Made by a program: the position numbers and the translations under genes. Source: 2-12-FULL-35-15 sp036386835 (GTDB lineage Bacteria > Bacteroidota > Bacteroidia > 2-12-FULL-35-15). Taken from it: 64,000 bases of DNA. Location: positions 1-64,000 of the forward strand of contig DASVUX010000051.1 in NCBI GenBank assembly GCA_036386835.1. The letters run 5' to 3'. Of this stretch, positions 8,115 to 17,173 are shown in pieces. A model generated the notes under the pieces. That model made no database searches. It was given only the letters and a program-made list of their open reading frames with translations, and was not told the origin of the DNA. The stretch's first letter is position 1. The number at the start of each line of letters is the position of its first letter.

Positions 8115-10967
8115 ATGAAAGTATTTTTCTCAGTTTTCCTTTTCTGCTTTTTCTTCTTACATGGCATACATGCTCAAAACGATCTCTCCGGAAGGTTAAT
8201 TGACAATAATGACAAGTCTTCACTTCCCGGTGCAAGCGTAGCGCTTCTTTATCCTTCAGATTCATCTATATACAGGGGAACAGCAGCAGACATTGACGGC
8301 AGATTCATTATACAAAATATCGATCCCGCGAAGTACATTCTCAGGATTTCCTTTATAGGTTATGCGGACCTGTTCCAAAAGATCGAGATGTCAGGCTCAC
8401 CGGTCGATCTGCAGGATATTCAAATGAAACTTTCGAGCAGGACCCTGAGAGATGTAATTATAACGGAGAAAGCACCGACTGCGGTCCAGAAAGGCGATAC
8501 AACGCAATTCAATGCCAGCAGCTATAAAACAAACCCGGATGCAAACGCAGAAGACCTGATTACAAAAATGTCGGGGGTTACTACAGTTGACGGGAAAGTC
8601 CAGGCACAGGGCGAAGAAGTTAAAAAGGTCCTGGTTGACGGCAAACCGTTTTTTGGAGATGATCCAAATGCAGTATTGAAGAACCTTCCGGCAGATGTAA
8701 TAGATAAGATCCAGGTTTTTGACCAGCAGAGTGATCAGTCGAAGTTTACAGGAGTGAGTGACGGCAATACCACTAAAACGATCAACATCATCACCAAGCC
8801 GGGAATGAAGAACGGCACATTTGGACGGGTGTATGCCGGTTACGGGTACGAGGATGTGTATAAAGCGGGGCTGAACATAAACTTTTTCAAAGGCGACAGG
8901 CGCTTGTCGGTTTTTTCGCAATCAAACAATATCAATGAGCAGAATTTTTCTTCAGAGGATCTTGCGGGCGTGATGAGCTCTGGTGGCGGAGGACGTGGCG
9001 CACGAGGGGGCATGGGCGGTCCGGGTGGTGGCGGACCTGGCAACTGGGGCGGAGGAAATAACAGCAGCAATTTTTTGGTGAACGCAAGGAATGGCATCTC
9101 CACCACGCATGCGTTCGGGATTAATTATAGCGACAAGTGGAACAAGAAGACGGAAATAAGCGCGAGCTATTTCCTGAATAATTCGGATAATACTGCGGAG
9201 CAGTTTACAAACCGGCAATACCTTCCGGCCTCTGATTCCAGCCTCCTTTATAATGAGAACAGCAACAACAACTCGAAGAATACAAATCACCGTTTCAACA
9301 TGAAACTGGAATGGAAAAAGGATACAAACAATACAGTAACTTTCAAGCCGAGGCTTTCACTTCAGCAGAATAACGGAAGAAGTATTCTTTCAGGATACAA
9401 TTCGATTGCCGGTGATACCGTGAACAGCACATCCAATCTCTTCAGCTCTGAAGTGCTGACTTACACAGCAGCCGGGGAGCTTGAACTGCAGCACAAATTT
9501 ATGAAACAGGGAAGAACCATCTCGGCTAACCTCAACGGGTCATATAGCCCGAACACTTCTGAAAGCGCTTTATATTCCACCAATTCTTATTTAACCGACA
9601 CCTCATCTCTTACCTCTACCCTCGATCAGCGCTCAGAACTGGATAAACTAGGTACAAGTTTCGGGTCAAATCTTACTTACACCGAACCGCTTGGTAAAAA
9701 AAGTATTTTGCAAGTCAGCTATGCTAATTCATTCAACTTTACAAGCAACGACAAACGCACTTTCAACTACTCGCTGGCTGATGACAGTTATAATAACCTC
9801 GATACGAATTTATCCAATGTCTTCAAAAGCGAATACATTACTCACAAACCGGGACTGGCATTCCGGTATAACAGCACGAAACTGCAGTTTATGACCGGGG
9901 TAAATTACCAGTTTGCCATGCTGACCAGCGTGCAGAGCTTTCCATATGATTACAACCTTCAAAGAGATTACCGGAATATTCTGCCGAATGCAATGATCCG
10001 CTATAATTTTAACCAGAAGCAGAGTCTCCGTATCATGTACAGATCCCAGACCTCACCTCCTGCCATTGAACAGCTTCAGAATGTACTGAACAATTCAAAT
10101 CCTACTCAGCTAAGCATCGGGAACCCTGACCTGAAGCAGAACTATGAAAATACTGTGTTTACCCGGTTTGCTTCCAGCAACACCGGTAAGGGAACATCCT
10201 TTTTTGCAATGATTGCGGGAACATTCACTGATAATTATGTAGCGAACAGCACATTCACAGCATCAGAAGACACCACCAGGAATGGTATAATTCTGAAACG
10301 CGGAACCCAGCTCACGCAGCCGGTAAACGTGAACGGCTATATGAATACCCGGAGTTTCATCACCTATGGATTTCCTTTCAGCTTCCTCCGTTCCAACCTG
10401 AATGTAAATGCAAATGCAGCTTATGTGCGGACCCCGGGCATTATAAATGACAAAATGAATTTTTCAAATGCTGTTACTTACGGAGGAGGTTTAACAGTAA
10501 GCAGCAACTTCAGCCAGCAGGTCGACTTCACACTTTCAACCAACCTCACCTATAATACGGTAGAAAACTCGATCAATAAAAATCTTAACACACAGTATTA
10601 CAACCAGACCAGCAGGGCCAAGGTCAACCTTATTTTTGTGAAACGCGTGGTGGTGAGTACAGATGTTACACATCAATATTACAAGGGTTTATCGGCAGGA
10701 TATAATCAGAATTATCTTTTATGGAACGCTTCGCTGGGCTACAAATTCATGAAAGACCAGCAAGCCGAGATACGGTTGACGGTTAATGATATACTGAAGC
10801 AAAACACCAGTATCACAAGAACGGCCACAGAAACTTATATTGAGGATGTTCAGACTAATTTACTGCAGCGATATTTTATGCTGAGCTTTATTTACAACAT
10901 AAAGGTATTTAAGAAAAAAGCAGCGGATGACCCTACAGGAGGCCAGAGGGGACACAAACACGAATAA
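8115..10967 (+). CDS. Outer-membrane beta-barrel protein with carboxypeptidase-regulatory-like N-domain (TonB-receptor-like)
   Basis: 950 residues with a signal peptide ending HGIHAQ. After it comes a carboxypeptidase-regulatory-like beta sandwich (about 22-110; NDLSGRLIDNN, LPGASVALL), then a plug-like region (about 115-230; VDGKPFFGDDPNAVLKNLPAD, IQVFDQQSDQSKFTGV) and a long C-terminal barrel rich in alternating aromatic strands. A Gly-rich loop at about 290-318 (GGGGRGARGGMGGPGGGG) is characteristic of a Bacteroidota barrel family. No TonB box or ligand can be named. It has its own candidate -7 element and is followed by a bidirectional terminator. Substrate unknown; probably uptake or surface assembly. 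Confidence 0.85.
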   Translation: MKVFFSVFLFCFFFLHGIHAQNDLSGRLIDNNDKSSLPGASVALLYPSDSSIYRGTAADIDGRFIIQNIDPAKYILRISFIGYADLFQKIEMSGSPVDLQDIQMKLSSRTLRDVIITEKAPTAVQKGDTTQFNASSYKTNPDANAEDLITKMSGVTTVDGKVQAQGEEVKKVLVDGKPFFGDDPNAVLKNLPADVIDKIQVFDQQSDQSKFTGVSDGNTTKTINIITKPGMKNGTFGRVYAGYGYEDVYKAGLNINFFKGDRRLSVFSQSNNINEQNFSSEDLAGVMSSGGGGRGARGGMGGPGGGGPGNWGGGNNSSNFLVNARNGISTTHAFGINYSDKWNKKTEISASYFLNNSDNTAEQFTNRQYLPASDSSLLYNENSNNNSKNTNHRFNMKLEWKKDTNNTVTFKPRLSLQQNNGRSILSGYNSIAGDTVNSTSNLFSSEVLTYTAAGELELQHKFMKQGRTISANLNGSYSPNTSESALYSTNSYLTDTSSLTSTLDQRSELDKLGTSFGSNLTYTEPLGKKSILQVSYANSFNFTSNDKRTFNYSLADDSYNNLDTNLSNVFKSEYITHKPGLAFRYNSTKLQFMTGVNYQFAMLTSVQSFPYDYNLQRDYRNILPNAMIRYNFNQKQSLRIMYRSQTSPPAIEQLQNVLNNSNPTQLSIGNPDLKQNYENTVFTRFASSNTGKGTSFFAMIAGTFTDNYVANSTFTASEDTTRNGIILKRGTQLTQPVNVNGYMNTRSFITYGFPFSFLRSNLNVNANAAYVRTPGIINDKMNFSNAVTYGGGLTVSSNFSQQVDFTLSTNLTYNTVENSINKNLNTQYYNQTSRAKVNLIFVKRVVVSTDVTHQYYKGLSAGYNQNYLLWNASLGYKFMKDQQAEIRLTVNDILKQNTSITRTATETYIEDVQTNLLQRYFMLSFIYNIKVFKKKAADDPTGGQRGHKHE

Positions 10968-11001
10968 AAAAAGCGTCTTTCTCTTTCAGAAAGACGCTTT
11001 T
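10968..11001. terminator. Bidirectional hairpin terminator
   Basis: A 14-bp perfect stem (aaaagcgtctttct / agaaagacgctttt) with a 5-base loop, between the convergent barrel gene and the lipoprotein gene at 11021. It begins immediately after the barrel gene stop codon. Confidence 0.85.
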
Positions 11002-11020
11002 CCATTCTCCAACCCCTGCT

Positions 11021-11458
11021 CTAATTTTTCATCAATGTCAGTGAATGTTCACCGTCATCGCCTCTCTTCCCCTTCATCTCCACTTTTGTTGCGGTTTTTG
11101 AAACCACTTTCCATGCTGCACTGTTCAGCAGGCTGAACGGGTCGTTAGTCCCGAAATCCAGCTGCATGCCTTCCCCTCCGTCAACTGCGTTAGCAGACCA
11201 TGTACCATTAACTTTTTTACCTGAACCGCTTGCTTCCAGGTTACCGTATGAACGGAAAGCAAGCGCGTATGGCGTATAAATGTTAGTGTGCTCAACTCCA
11301 TTTACTTCATATCGTGCAACTTTCCAGGTTCCGCTGGTCATCGGATCTGAGCTGGCCTGTGTATTAGCGGATGCCGGCTTTACTTCATCCTTCTTGCATG
11401 CGCTGTATCCTGCAGCCATGACTAAGGCAATTCCTATTGTGATAATTCGATTTTTCAT
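11021..11458 (-). CDS. Lipocalin-like small lipoprotein
   Basis: 145 residues. The signal peptide ends in lipobox GYSAC (Cys about residue 20), followed by KKDEVKP, an acidic/polar linker typical of Bacteroidota surface-exposed lipoproteins. The body has the pattern SGTWKVARYEVNG ... LAFRSYGNLEA ... VNGTWSAN ... WKVVSKTATKVEMKG ... LTLMKN, which is that of lipocalin-like 'lipid-binding' small proteins common in this phylum. Function unknown. It has a 270-bp upstream gap to alaS, with an alaS terminator in it, so it is probably transcribed alone. Confidence 0.7.
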   Translation of the reverse strand: MKNRIITIGIALVMAAGYSACKKDEVKPASANTQASSDPMTSGTWKVARYEVNGVEHTNIYTPYALAFRSYGNLEASGSGKKVNGTWSANAVDGGEGMQLDFGTNDPFSLLNSAAWKVVSKTATKVEMKGKRGDDGEHSLTLMKN

Positions 11459-11651
11459 GACTTGTTTTCCTTTCTTAATAATTAATATCTGATTAAAAGG
11501 GAGTTATTTTGATGCCAATAAAACCCTTTAGCAAATATTCATCGATAAGAAGAATAAAAAAAAAGCCGTTCAGTATTAAAGTTTATCCGGGTGAAAAATG
11601 CTGAAGCAGTATTGTGGGGAAGATTAACCATGAATACTGTGGATTCCCCAT

Positions 11652-11678
11652 AAAAAATCCCCGGAGACTTCTCCGGGG
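11652..11678 (-). terminator. Hairpin terminator after alaS
   Basis: On the minus strand a 9-10 bp GC-rich stem (ccccggaga / tctccgggg) is followed by attttttat, about 50 bases past the alaS stop. Confidence 0.8.
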
Positions 11679-11727
11679 ACCAGGCATATTGATAATTAGA
11701 ACCTCAGTGAAACCCTTGGTCGAAATC

Positions 11728-14385
11728 CTAATTTAAGAAAGTTTTGGCCTTTTCAAGCGCTTTTGCGATTCCCTGCGAGTTGGTCCCCCCTGCGGTGGCA
11801 TAAAACGGCTGTCCGCCACCCCCGCCCTGGATTTCTTTTCCAAGCTCCCTGATGATGGTTCCCGCATTCATGTTCTTTTCCTTAACGAGGTTATCTGAAA
11901 TAATAAGCGACAAACTAGGCTTCCCTTTCACCTCAGCACCAAGGACCATAAACAGGTTATCCACCTGGCTGCGCAGCTCGAAAGAAAGATCCTTGATTGC
12001 ATCTGCTGAATCCAGCTCTATCCGTTCTGCGATGAAATTAATTCCATTAATACTTTGTTTTTTATTCAGCAGTTCTGATTTCAGGCCTTTTGCCTTTTCA
12101 CGCAGCATCTGGTCAATCTGTTTCTGAAGAGCTGAATTCTCTTCCATCAGTCCCTGTACACTTTTTAAAACATCCTTTGGATTCTTTAACAGCATCCTGA
12201 GCTCCTGCAAAGTGGTGCTCTGCTGATTAAAGAACTGCTCCGCTTTTACGGATGTGATCGCTTCAATCCTCCTGATCCCTGCAGCTACAGCACTTTCAGA
12301 ACTTATTTTAAATAGCCCGATCTGTCCTGTTGCAGGCACATGCGTTCCACCGCACAATTCAATCGAATAATTTTTATCAAAAGTGACCACGCGAACCTTA
12401 TCCCCGTACTTTTCGCCAAACAAGGCCATAGCTCCCAGTTTTTTGGCATCGTCTATCGCCATTTCCTTAATGTCCGCAGAAATATTTTCTCTTATTTTCC
12501 GGTTCACAACACTTTCGATCTCAGCAATCTCCTCATCTGTAACTTTAGAGAAATGTGAAAAATCGAAACGAAGGTATTCGTCATTTACAAGTGATCCTTT
12601 CTGTTCAACGTGTGTTCCGAGCACCTGGCGCAAGGCCGCGTGTAACAAGTGAGTAGCGCTGTGGTTGTTTTCCGTCAGCTGTCGTCTTTCCGGGTCAACC
12701 TTCGCGGTAAAAGCCTGGCTGAAATTATCCGGCAGCCTGTCAGCGAAATGAATAATTATCCCATTCTCTTTTTTTGTATCCGAAATCCTGATTGTTTCAT
12801 TTGGTGATTGAAGGATCCCGGTATCTCCAACCTGTCCACCGCTTTCTGCATAAAATGGCGTCTGATCCAGTACCAGCTGAAACTGCTCTTTGCCTTTTGC
12901 TTTTACTTTTCTGTATTGAATGATCTTTGCTTCGCTTTCAAGCGTTTTATATCCAACGAATAATCTTCCGCCTTCTTCTGCTTTACGTCCTTCAACAGGC
13001 AGCCAGTCACCCGTATCTACAGCTGTAGCTTCACGCGAACGGTTCTTTTGTTTTCCCAGTTCCGACTGAAAACCGGCTTCATCAATACTTAATCCGTATC
13101 CCCTTGCAATCAGTGAAGTAAGATCAACAGGAAAACCATAAGTATCATAGAGTTCAAATACAACAGCTCCGTCAACAACCTGTTTCTTATCCTTAATTGT
13201 ATTTGCGCAGACCTGGTCAATACGTTTTAATCCATTTTCAAGCGTCCTGAAAAAAGATGTTTCTTCTTCACGGATCACTTTTTCAACCAGTAATTTCTGT
13301 GAAACAAGTTCCGGGAATGCATGTCCGAGCTGGTTAGCGAGCACAGGAACGAGACGAAACATAAAAGGCTCTTTCAAATTCAGGGATTGGTATCCATAAC
13401 GGATCGCCCTTCTGAGAATCCTTCTTATAACATACCCTGCCCCGGTATTGGAAGGAAGCTGCCCATCCGCGATACTGAATGAAATTGCACGGATATGGTC
13501 AGCGATAACACGCATTGCAATATTAATGATCAGCTGCTTTTTATGCTCCTCCTCATTTTCCGGCCTGTAACGGTGACCGGACAATTCTTCAAGCTTGTCA
13601 ATTACAGGCTTGAAAACATCGGTATCATAATTTGATTGTTTTCCCTGGAGCACCCGAACTAGCCGTTCAAAGCCCATCCCGGTATCCACATGCTGTTTCG
13701 GTAATTTAATAAGTGAACCGTCAGCCTTCCTTTCAAATTCCATGAACACATTGTTCCAGATCTCGATCACCTGCGGATCATCATTGTTAACGCGGGAAGC
13801 CCCGGGCACTTTTGCAATCTCCTCCTCTGACCGTCCGTCATAATGGATCTCTGTACAGGGCCCGCATGGTCCCATATCGCCCATTTCCCAGAAATTATCC
13901 TTCTTGTTTCCCCTAAGGATCCTTTCTTCAGGCACGAATTGTTTCCACAGTTCATAGGCTTCCTGGTCAAAGCCAAGTCCGTCATCAGCACTGCCTTCAA
14001 ATACTGTAACATATAACCTTGATTTATCGATTTTGTAAACATCGGTAAGTAATTCCCAGGCCCAGGTAATCGCATCCTTTTTGAAATAATCGCCAAAGCT
14101 CCAGTTGCCGAGCATCTCAAACATGGTATGATGATAGGTATCAACCCCCACTTCTTCAAGGTCATTATGCTTTCCGCTTACGCGAAGACACTTCTGTGTA
14201 TCCGCAACACGTGGAAATTTTATCGGGGCGTTCCCCAGGAAAAGGTCCTTGAATGGCGCCATTCCGCTGTTATTGAACATCAGCGTTGGATCATTCTTCA
14301 CAACCATGGGTGCTGAGGGTACTATCTCGTGGCCTTTGGATTTAAAAAAATCTAAAAATGTCTGCCTTACTTTACTTGATTCCAT
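11728..14385 (-). CDS. alaS: Alanyl-tRNA synthetase
   Basis: 885 residues, full length. It charges tRNA-Ala in the cytoplasm and edits mischarged Ser/Gly. The class II catalytic core occupies about 1-410 (NNSGMAPFKD; HHTMFEMLGNWSFGDYFKK; GPCGPCTEIHYDG). The editing domain shows both zinc motifs, HSATH at about 571-575 and CGGTHV at about 678. A coiled oligomerisation segment and the C-Ala domain follow, ending with the Gly-rich IQGGGGGQPFYATAGG. It is divergent from an M23 peptidase gene. A candidate -7 element at 14510-14517 would give an untranslated leader of about 120 bases, long for this genome. Confidence 0.97.
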   Translation of the reverse strand: MESSKVRQTFLDFFKSKGHEIVPSAPMVVKNDPTLMFNNSGMAPFKDLFLGNAPIKFPRVADTQKCLRVSGKHNDLEEVGVDTYHHTMFEMLGNWSFGDYFKKDAITWAWELLTDVYKIDKSRLYVTVFEGSADDGLGFDQEAYELWKQFVPEERILRGNKKDNFWEMGDMGPCGPCTEIHYDGRSEEEIAKVPGASRVNNDDPQVIEIWNNVFMEFERKADGSLIKLPKQHVDTGMGFERLVRVLQGKQSNYDTDVFKPVIDKLEELSGHRYRPENEEEHKKQLIINIAMRVIADHIRAISFSIADGQLPSNTGAGYVIRRILRRAIRYGYQSLNLKEPFMFRLVPVLANQLGHAFPELVSQKLLVEKVIREEETSFFRTLENGLKRIDQVCANTIKDKKQVVDGAVVFELYDTYGFPVDLTSLIARGYGLSIDEAGFQSELGKQKNRSREATAVDTGDWLPVEGRKAEEGGRLFVGYKTLESEAKIIQYRKVKAKGKEQFQLVLDQTPFYAESGGQVGDTGILQSPNETIRISDTKKENGIIIHFADRLPDNFSQAFTAKVDPERRQLTENNHSATHLLHAALRQVLGTHVEQKGSLVNDEYLRFDFSHFSKVTDEEIAEIESVVNRKIRENISADIKEMAIDDAKKLGAMALFGEKYGDKVRVVTFDKNYSIELCGGTHVPATGQIGLFKISSESAVAAGIRRIEAITSVKAEQFFNQQSTTLQELRMLLKNPKDVLKSVQGLMEENSALQKQIDQMLREKAKGLKSELLNKKQSINGINFIAERIELDSADAIKDLSFELRSQVDNLFMVLGAEVKGKPSLSLIISDNLVKEKNMNAGTIIRELGKEIQGGGGGQPFYATAGGTNSQGIAKALEKAKTFLN

Positions 14386-14509
14386 GCTTGTTGATTAGGT
14401 TAAGGTTTGATTGGTTAATAGCTGTTTTTTATAAAGCATTTAACCTTCCGGATAATTTCCTGTTAACAGCTCGAACCCACACTCCCAAATCCCTGCTGCA
14501 AACGGATTG

Positions 14510-14517
14510 CAAATTTA
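14510..14517 (-). promoter_or_regulatory. Putative -7 element for alaS with long leader
   Basis: Minus-strand TAAATTTG matches TAnnTTTG. Transcription from here would leave about 120 nt before the alaS ATG, containing the 10-bp palindrome CTGTTAACAG. No -33 element was found. Confidence 0.35.
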
Positions 14518-14546
14518 GTTTATTTGCTTAAATTCGCATTAGTTCG

Positions 14547-15518
14547 ATGAGCAAAATCAAATATAAATTTAACACAAAGTCGCTTACCTATGAAAAGGTG
14601 ACCATCCCCCTGCGTAAGCGGGTTTGGCAGGCTTTGTCATATCTTGCCACTGGATTGGTATTTGCTACCATTACCATCCTGCTCGCGTACAAATATCTTG
14701 ATTCACCAAAGGAGAAGCAGCTCCAGCGCGAGATCAACGAACTCACCCTCCAGTATGAGATCCTGAATAACCGGATGACAGAAGTTACAGAGGTTCTTAA
14801 CGACATCCAGGAAAGGGATAATAATGTTTACCGGACGATTTTTGAGGCGGAACCCATCCCTGCAAGTATCCGGAAAGCGGGATTCGGAGGGGTTGACCGC
14901 TATAAGGCTTTACAGGGCTTTAACAACTCCGACCTGATGATCGAGGCTACTAAAGGTCTCGACAGGATCAGCAAGCAATTGTACATCCAGTCGAAATCAT
15001 TTGATGAAGTGGCCAGGCTCGTTAAGAGCAAAGCCAAGCTGCTTTCATCCATCCCTGCAATACAGCCGATCTCAAATGAAGATCTGCGGCACCAGCCGGG
15101 CGGCTTTGGCTGGAGGACGCATCCTATTTACAAAACCCCGGAATTTCATCCCGGGATGGATTTCGCTGCACCTGAAGGAACTGAGATCTATTCTACCGGT
15201 GATGGCGTGGTCGCCAGAGCGGATGACATGGCACAAGGCTACGGGAACCATGTTGTAATTGATCATGGATATGGTTACACTACTTTATATGGCCACATGA
15301 CAAAGTTTGTGGTCAGGGCCGGCCAACAGGTTAAACGCGGGCAACTGATCGGTTATGTGGGAAGTACGGGGTTATCCACTGCCCCACACGTTCACTACGA
15401 GGTACGGAAGAACAGCGAAGTGGTGAACCCGATCAATTTCTATTACAACGACCTTACACCCGAACAATATCAAAAGCTGATCGAGCTCTCTGCTCAGTCT
15501 TCCCAATCATTCGATTAA
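14547..15518 (+). CDS. M23 family metallopeptidase (LytM-type), membrane anchored
   Basis: 323 residues. One transmembrane helix at about 28-48 (YLATGLVFATITILLAYKYL) is followed by a coiled coil (about 55-95, KEKQLQREINELTLQYEIL) and a periplasmic C-terminal LytM domain (about 190-300). The zinc ligands are visible: HPGMDFA (His/Asp, about 200) and HVHYEV (His, about 281), with the GYTTLYGHM strand. It should cleave peptidoglycan cross-links or act as an activator of cell-wall hydrolysis. It lies divergent from alaS and upstream of the MerR gene; this trio is a common arrangement in Bacteroidota as I recall it. Confidence 0.9.
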   Translation: MSKIKYKFNTKSLTYEKVTIPLRKRVWQALSYLATGLVFATITILLAYKYLDSPKEKQLQREINELTLQYEILNNRMTEVTEVLNDIQERDNNVYRTIFEAEPIPASIRKAGFGGVDRYKALQGFNNSDLMIEATKGLDRISKQLYIQSKSFDEVARLVKSKAKLLSSIPAIQPISNEDLRHQPGGFGWRTHPIYKTPEFHPGMDFAAPEGTEIYSTGDGVVARADDMAQGYGNHVVIDHGYGYTTLYGHMTKFVVRAGQQVKRGQLIGYVGSTGLSTAPHVHYEVRKNSEVVNPINFYYNDLTPEQYQKLIELSAQSSQSFD

Positions 15519-15596
15519 CCAGGCCTTTCTTTCCTATCTTCACGGTTCGGGCATTTTGATGCGTAACAAAAAGGAAAGAACAATTAAATATTATTT

Positions 15597-15604
15597 TATA
15601 TTTG
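15597..15604 (+). promoter_or_regulatory. Putative -7 element for the MerR gene
   Basis: TATATTTG matches TAnnTTTG, 44 bases before the TTG start. A TTTTG occurs further upstream (15553-15557) but 40 bases away, too far for a -33 element. Confidence 0.35.
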
Positions 15605-15648
15605 TTTACATAATTCTCCAGGACTCAAATTCTAATTCATACTGATTT

Positions 15649-16014
15649 TTGCCTTACAAGGAAACTGATACCATAAAATTATACTACACCATAGGTGAGG
15701 TATCGGAAATGTTCCGGGTGAACACTTCCCTCGTGCGTTTCTGGGAAAAGGAATTTGATATCCTGAAGCCTAAAAAAAACAAGAAAGGGAATAGGCTTTT
15801 CACCCCTGAAGACCTTGATAACTTTAAGATCATTCACAACCTCGTGAAAGAACAGGGCCTGACTCTTGAGGGCGCTAAAAAGTATCTTAAGGAGAACCGT
15901 AAGGCGGTAAAACACGAATTAAAGGCTGAAAAATCCCAATTTACAGAAATCGAAAATAAACTGAAAAAGATAAAAAGCCGGTTGATTGAACTGAAAGAAA
16001 AGATCTCTTCCTAG
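15649..16014 (+). CDS. MerR family transcriptional regulator
   Basis: 121 residues. A MerR-type winged helix occupies about 10-80 (YYTIGEVSEMFRVNTSLVRFWEKEFD; the wing follows at KKNKKGNRLFTPEDLD), and the C-terminal part is a short coiled coil of Lys/Glu. It lacks an effector-binding domain, so it may act as a plain DNA-bending regulator. The start is TTG: the resulting N-terminus MPYKETD matches what I know of Bacteroidota homologues, and there is no nearby ATG. It ends 2 bp before the stop codon of the convergent hldD gene, with no terminator between them. Confidence 0.85.
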   Translation: MPYKETDTIKLYYTIGEVSEMFRVNTSLVRFWEKEFDILKPKKNKKGNRLFTPEDLDNFKIIHNLVKEQGLTLEGAKKYLKENRKAVKHELKAEKSQFTEIENKLKKIKSRLIELKEKISS

Positions 16015-16016
16015 AA

Positions 16017-16982
16017 TCAGTAATATTTCTTTCCTTCTAAATAATTCTTCACATAATCCTCAACCCCTTCTTCAAGAGAATAAAATGGTTTCGAATACCC
16101 GATAGACTTTAGTTTGCCCATATTGGCTTCTGTGAAATACTGGTATTTATCCCGGATGTCAGCCGGGGTATCAATAAATTCAATTTGCGGCTCTTTATTA
16201 ACTCCTGAAAAAGTATTCTTCACCAGGTCAAGGAACGTTCGGGCTTTTCCTGACCCCAGGTTATACAGGCCGGGATCTTTCCGGTGATGAAGCAGGAAGT
16301 AACATACTTCAACAACATCTTTTACGTAAACAAAATCACGCAGCTGTTCACCATCCCTATAATCAGGGTTGTGGGAGCGGAATAATTTAACCATGCCTTT
16401 TTCCTTTATCTGCTTATGGGCATGCATGATGACAGATGCCATTCTTCCTTTATGATATTCATTCGGCCCATAAACATTAAAGAATTTTAATCCTGCCCAG
16501 AAATAAGGCTTGCGTTCCTGTTGCAGCGCCCATTTATCAAAATCGTTCTTGGAATCTCCATAAGGATTAAGCGGTTTTAATTTATCCACCACTGTATGAT
16601 CGTCATTATAACCAAACTCGCCTAAACCGTAAGTCGCTGCCGAAGACGCATAAACCATCGGCAAGCCAAATTCCACGCATATATTCCAGATAGCCTTGGT
16701 ATAATCCAGGTTTAATTTATCAAAGATCTCTTTATTAAATTCAGTGGTATCAGTCCTTGCACCGATATGAAACACAAACTGCACAAGCCGTTGATTCTCC
16801 CTGAGCCATTGCGCGAAATCATTGCGATGGACCTTTTGAGTAAATATTTTTCCGTCCAGGTTCTTCATTTTTTCCGGGTCAGAAAAATCATCTACAATTA
16901 TAAGGTCTTTAAAACCCTCCGCGTTCAGTTTTCCAACCAAACAACTTCCTATGAATCCTGCTGCACCTGTTACTATAATCAT
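16017..16982 (-). CDS. hldD: ADP-L-glycero-D-manno-heptose 6-epimerase
   Basis: 321 residues, an extended SDR enzyme that epimerises ADP-D-glycero-D-manno-heptose for the lipopolysaccharide inner core. Visible motifs are the N-terminal Rossmann TGAAGFIGS, the catalytic Ser/Tyr region with NPYGDSKNDFD (YxxxK), HIGARTDTTEFN, and the substrate-binding FFNVYGPNEYHKGRMASV, all typical of HldD/RfaD. This supports a Gram-negative envelope with heptose-containing LPS. No other heptose genes are adjacent. A dispersed intergenic repeat begins directly upstream of the start codon. Confidence 0.93.
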   Translation of the reverse strand: MIIVTGAAGFIGSCLVGKLNAEGFKDLIIVDDFSDPEKMKNLDGKIFTQKVHRNDFAQWLRENQRLVQFVFHIGARTDTTEFNKEIFDKLNLDYTKAIWNICVEFGLPMVYASSAATYGLGEFGYNDDHTVVDKLKPLNPYGDSKNDFDKWALQQERKPYFWAGLKFFNVYGPNEYHKGRMASVIMHAHKQIKEKGMVKLFRSHNPDYRDGEQLRDFVYVKDVVEVCYFLLHHRKDPGLYNLGSGKARTFLDLVKNTFSGVNKEPQIEFIDTPADIRDKYQYFTEANMGKLKSIGYSKPFYSLEEGVEDYVKNYLEGKKYY

Positions 16983-17125
16983 GTACGAATAACGAATTAA
17001 AAAACGAATTTACGAATCTATTCTTGTATGTGTGTGCCTGTCATTACGAGTACTTCCAGCGAATTCAAATTTAGGAATTACGAATCTATCGAATTAATTC
17101 TTTGTGTTGCCATTTCGAGCGGAGC
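16983..17125 (-). repeat. Dispersed intergenic repeat, copy A (upstream of hldD)
   Basis: Starting right at the hldD ATG the plus strand reads tacgaataacgaattaaa then more acgaa repeats, and about 115 bases further a module catttcgagcggagccgg. Both modules recur in the same order and the same place relative to a gene start at 56238-56312 (upstream of lutA). The stretch between contains further attacgaatctat copies. It may be a mobile-type intergenic repeat or carry promoter elements. Confidence 0.7.
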
Positions 17126-17173
17126 CGGAAAAGTGCGTAAGCGTTATAAAGCGTAACCAAACTTTTTCAACCC

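Noticed and set aside
14460..14520. tRNA-like segment (gggttcgagc) upstream of alaS
   Set aside because: Only a T-loop-like stretch is present; flanking bases do not form T-arm or acceptor stems, so it is not a tRNA gene.
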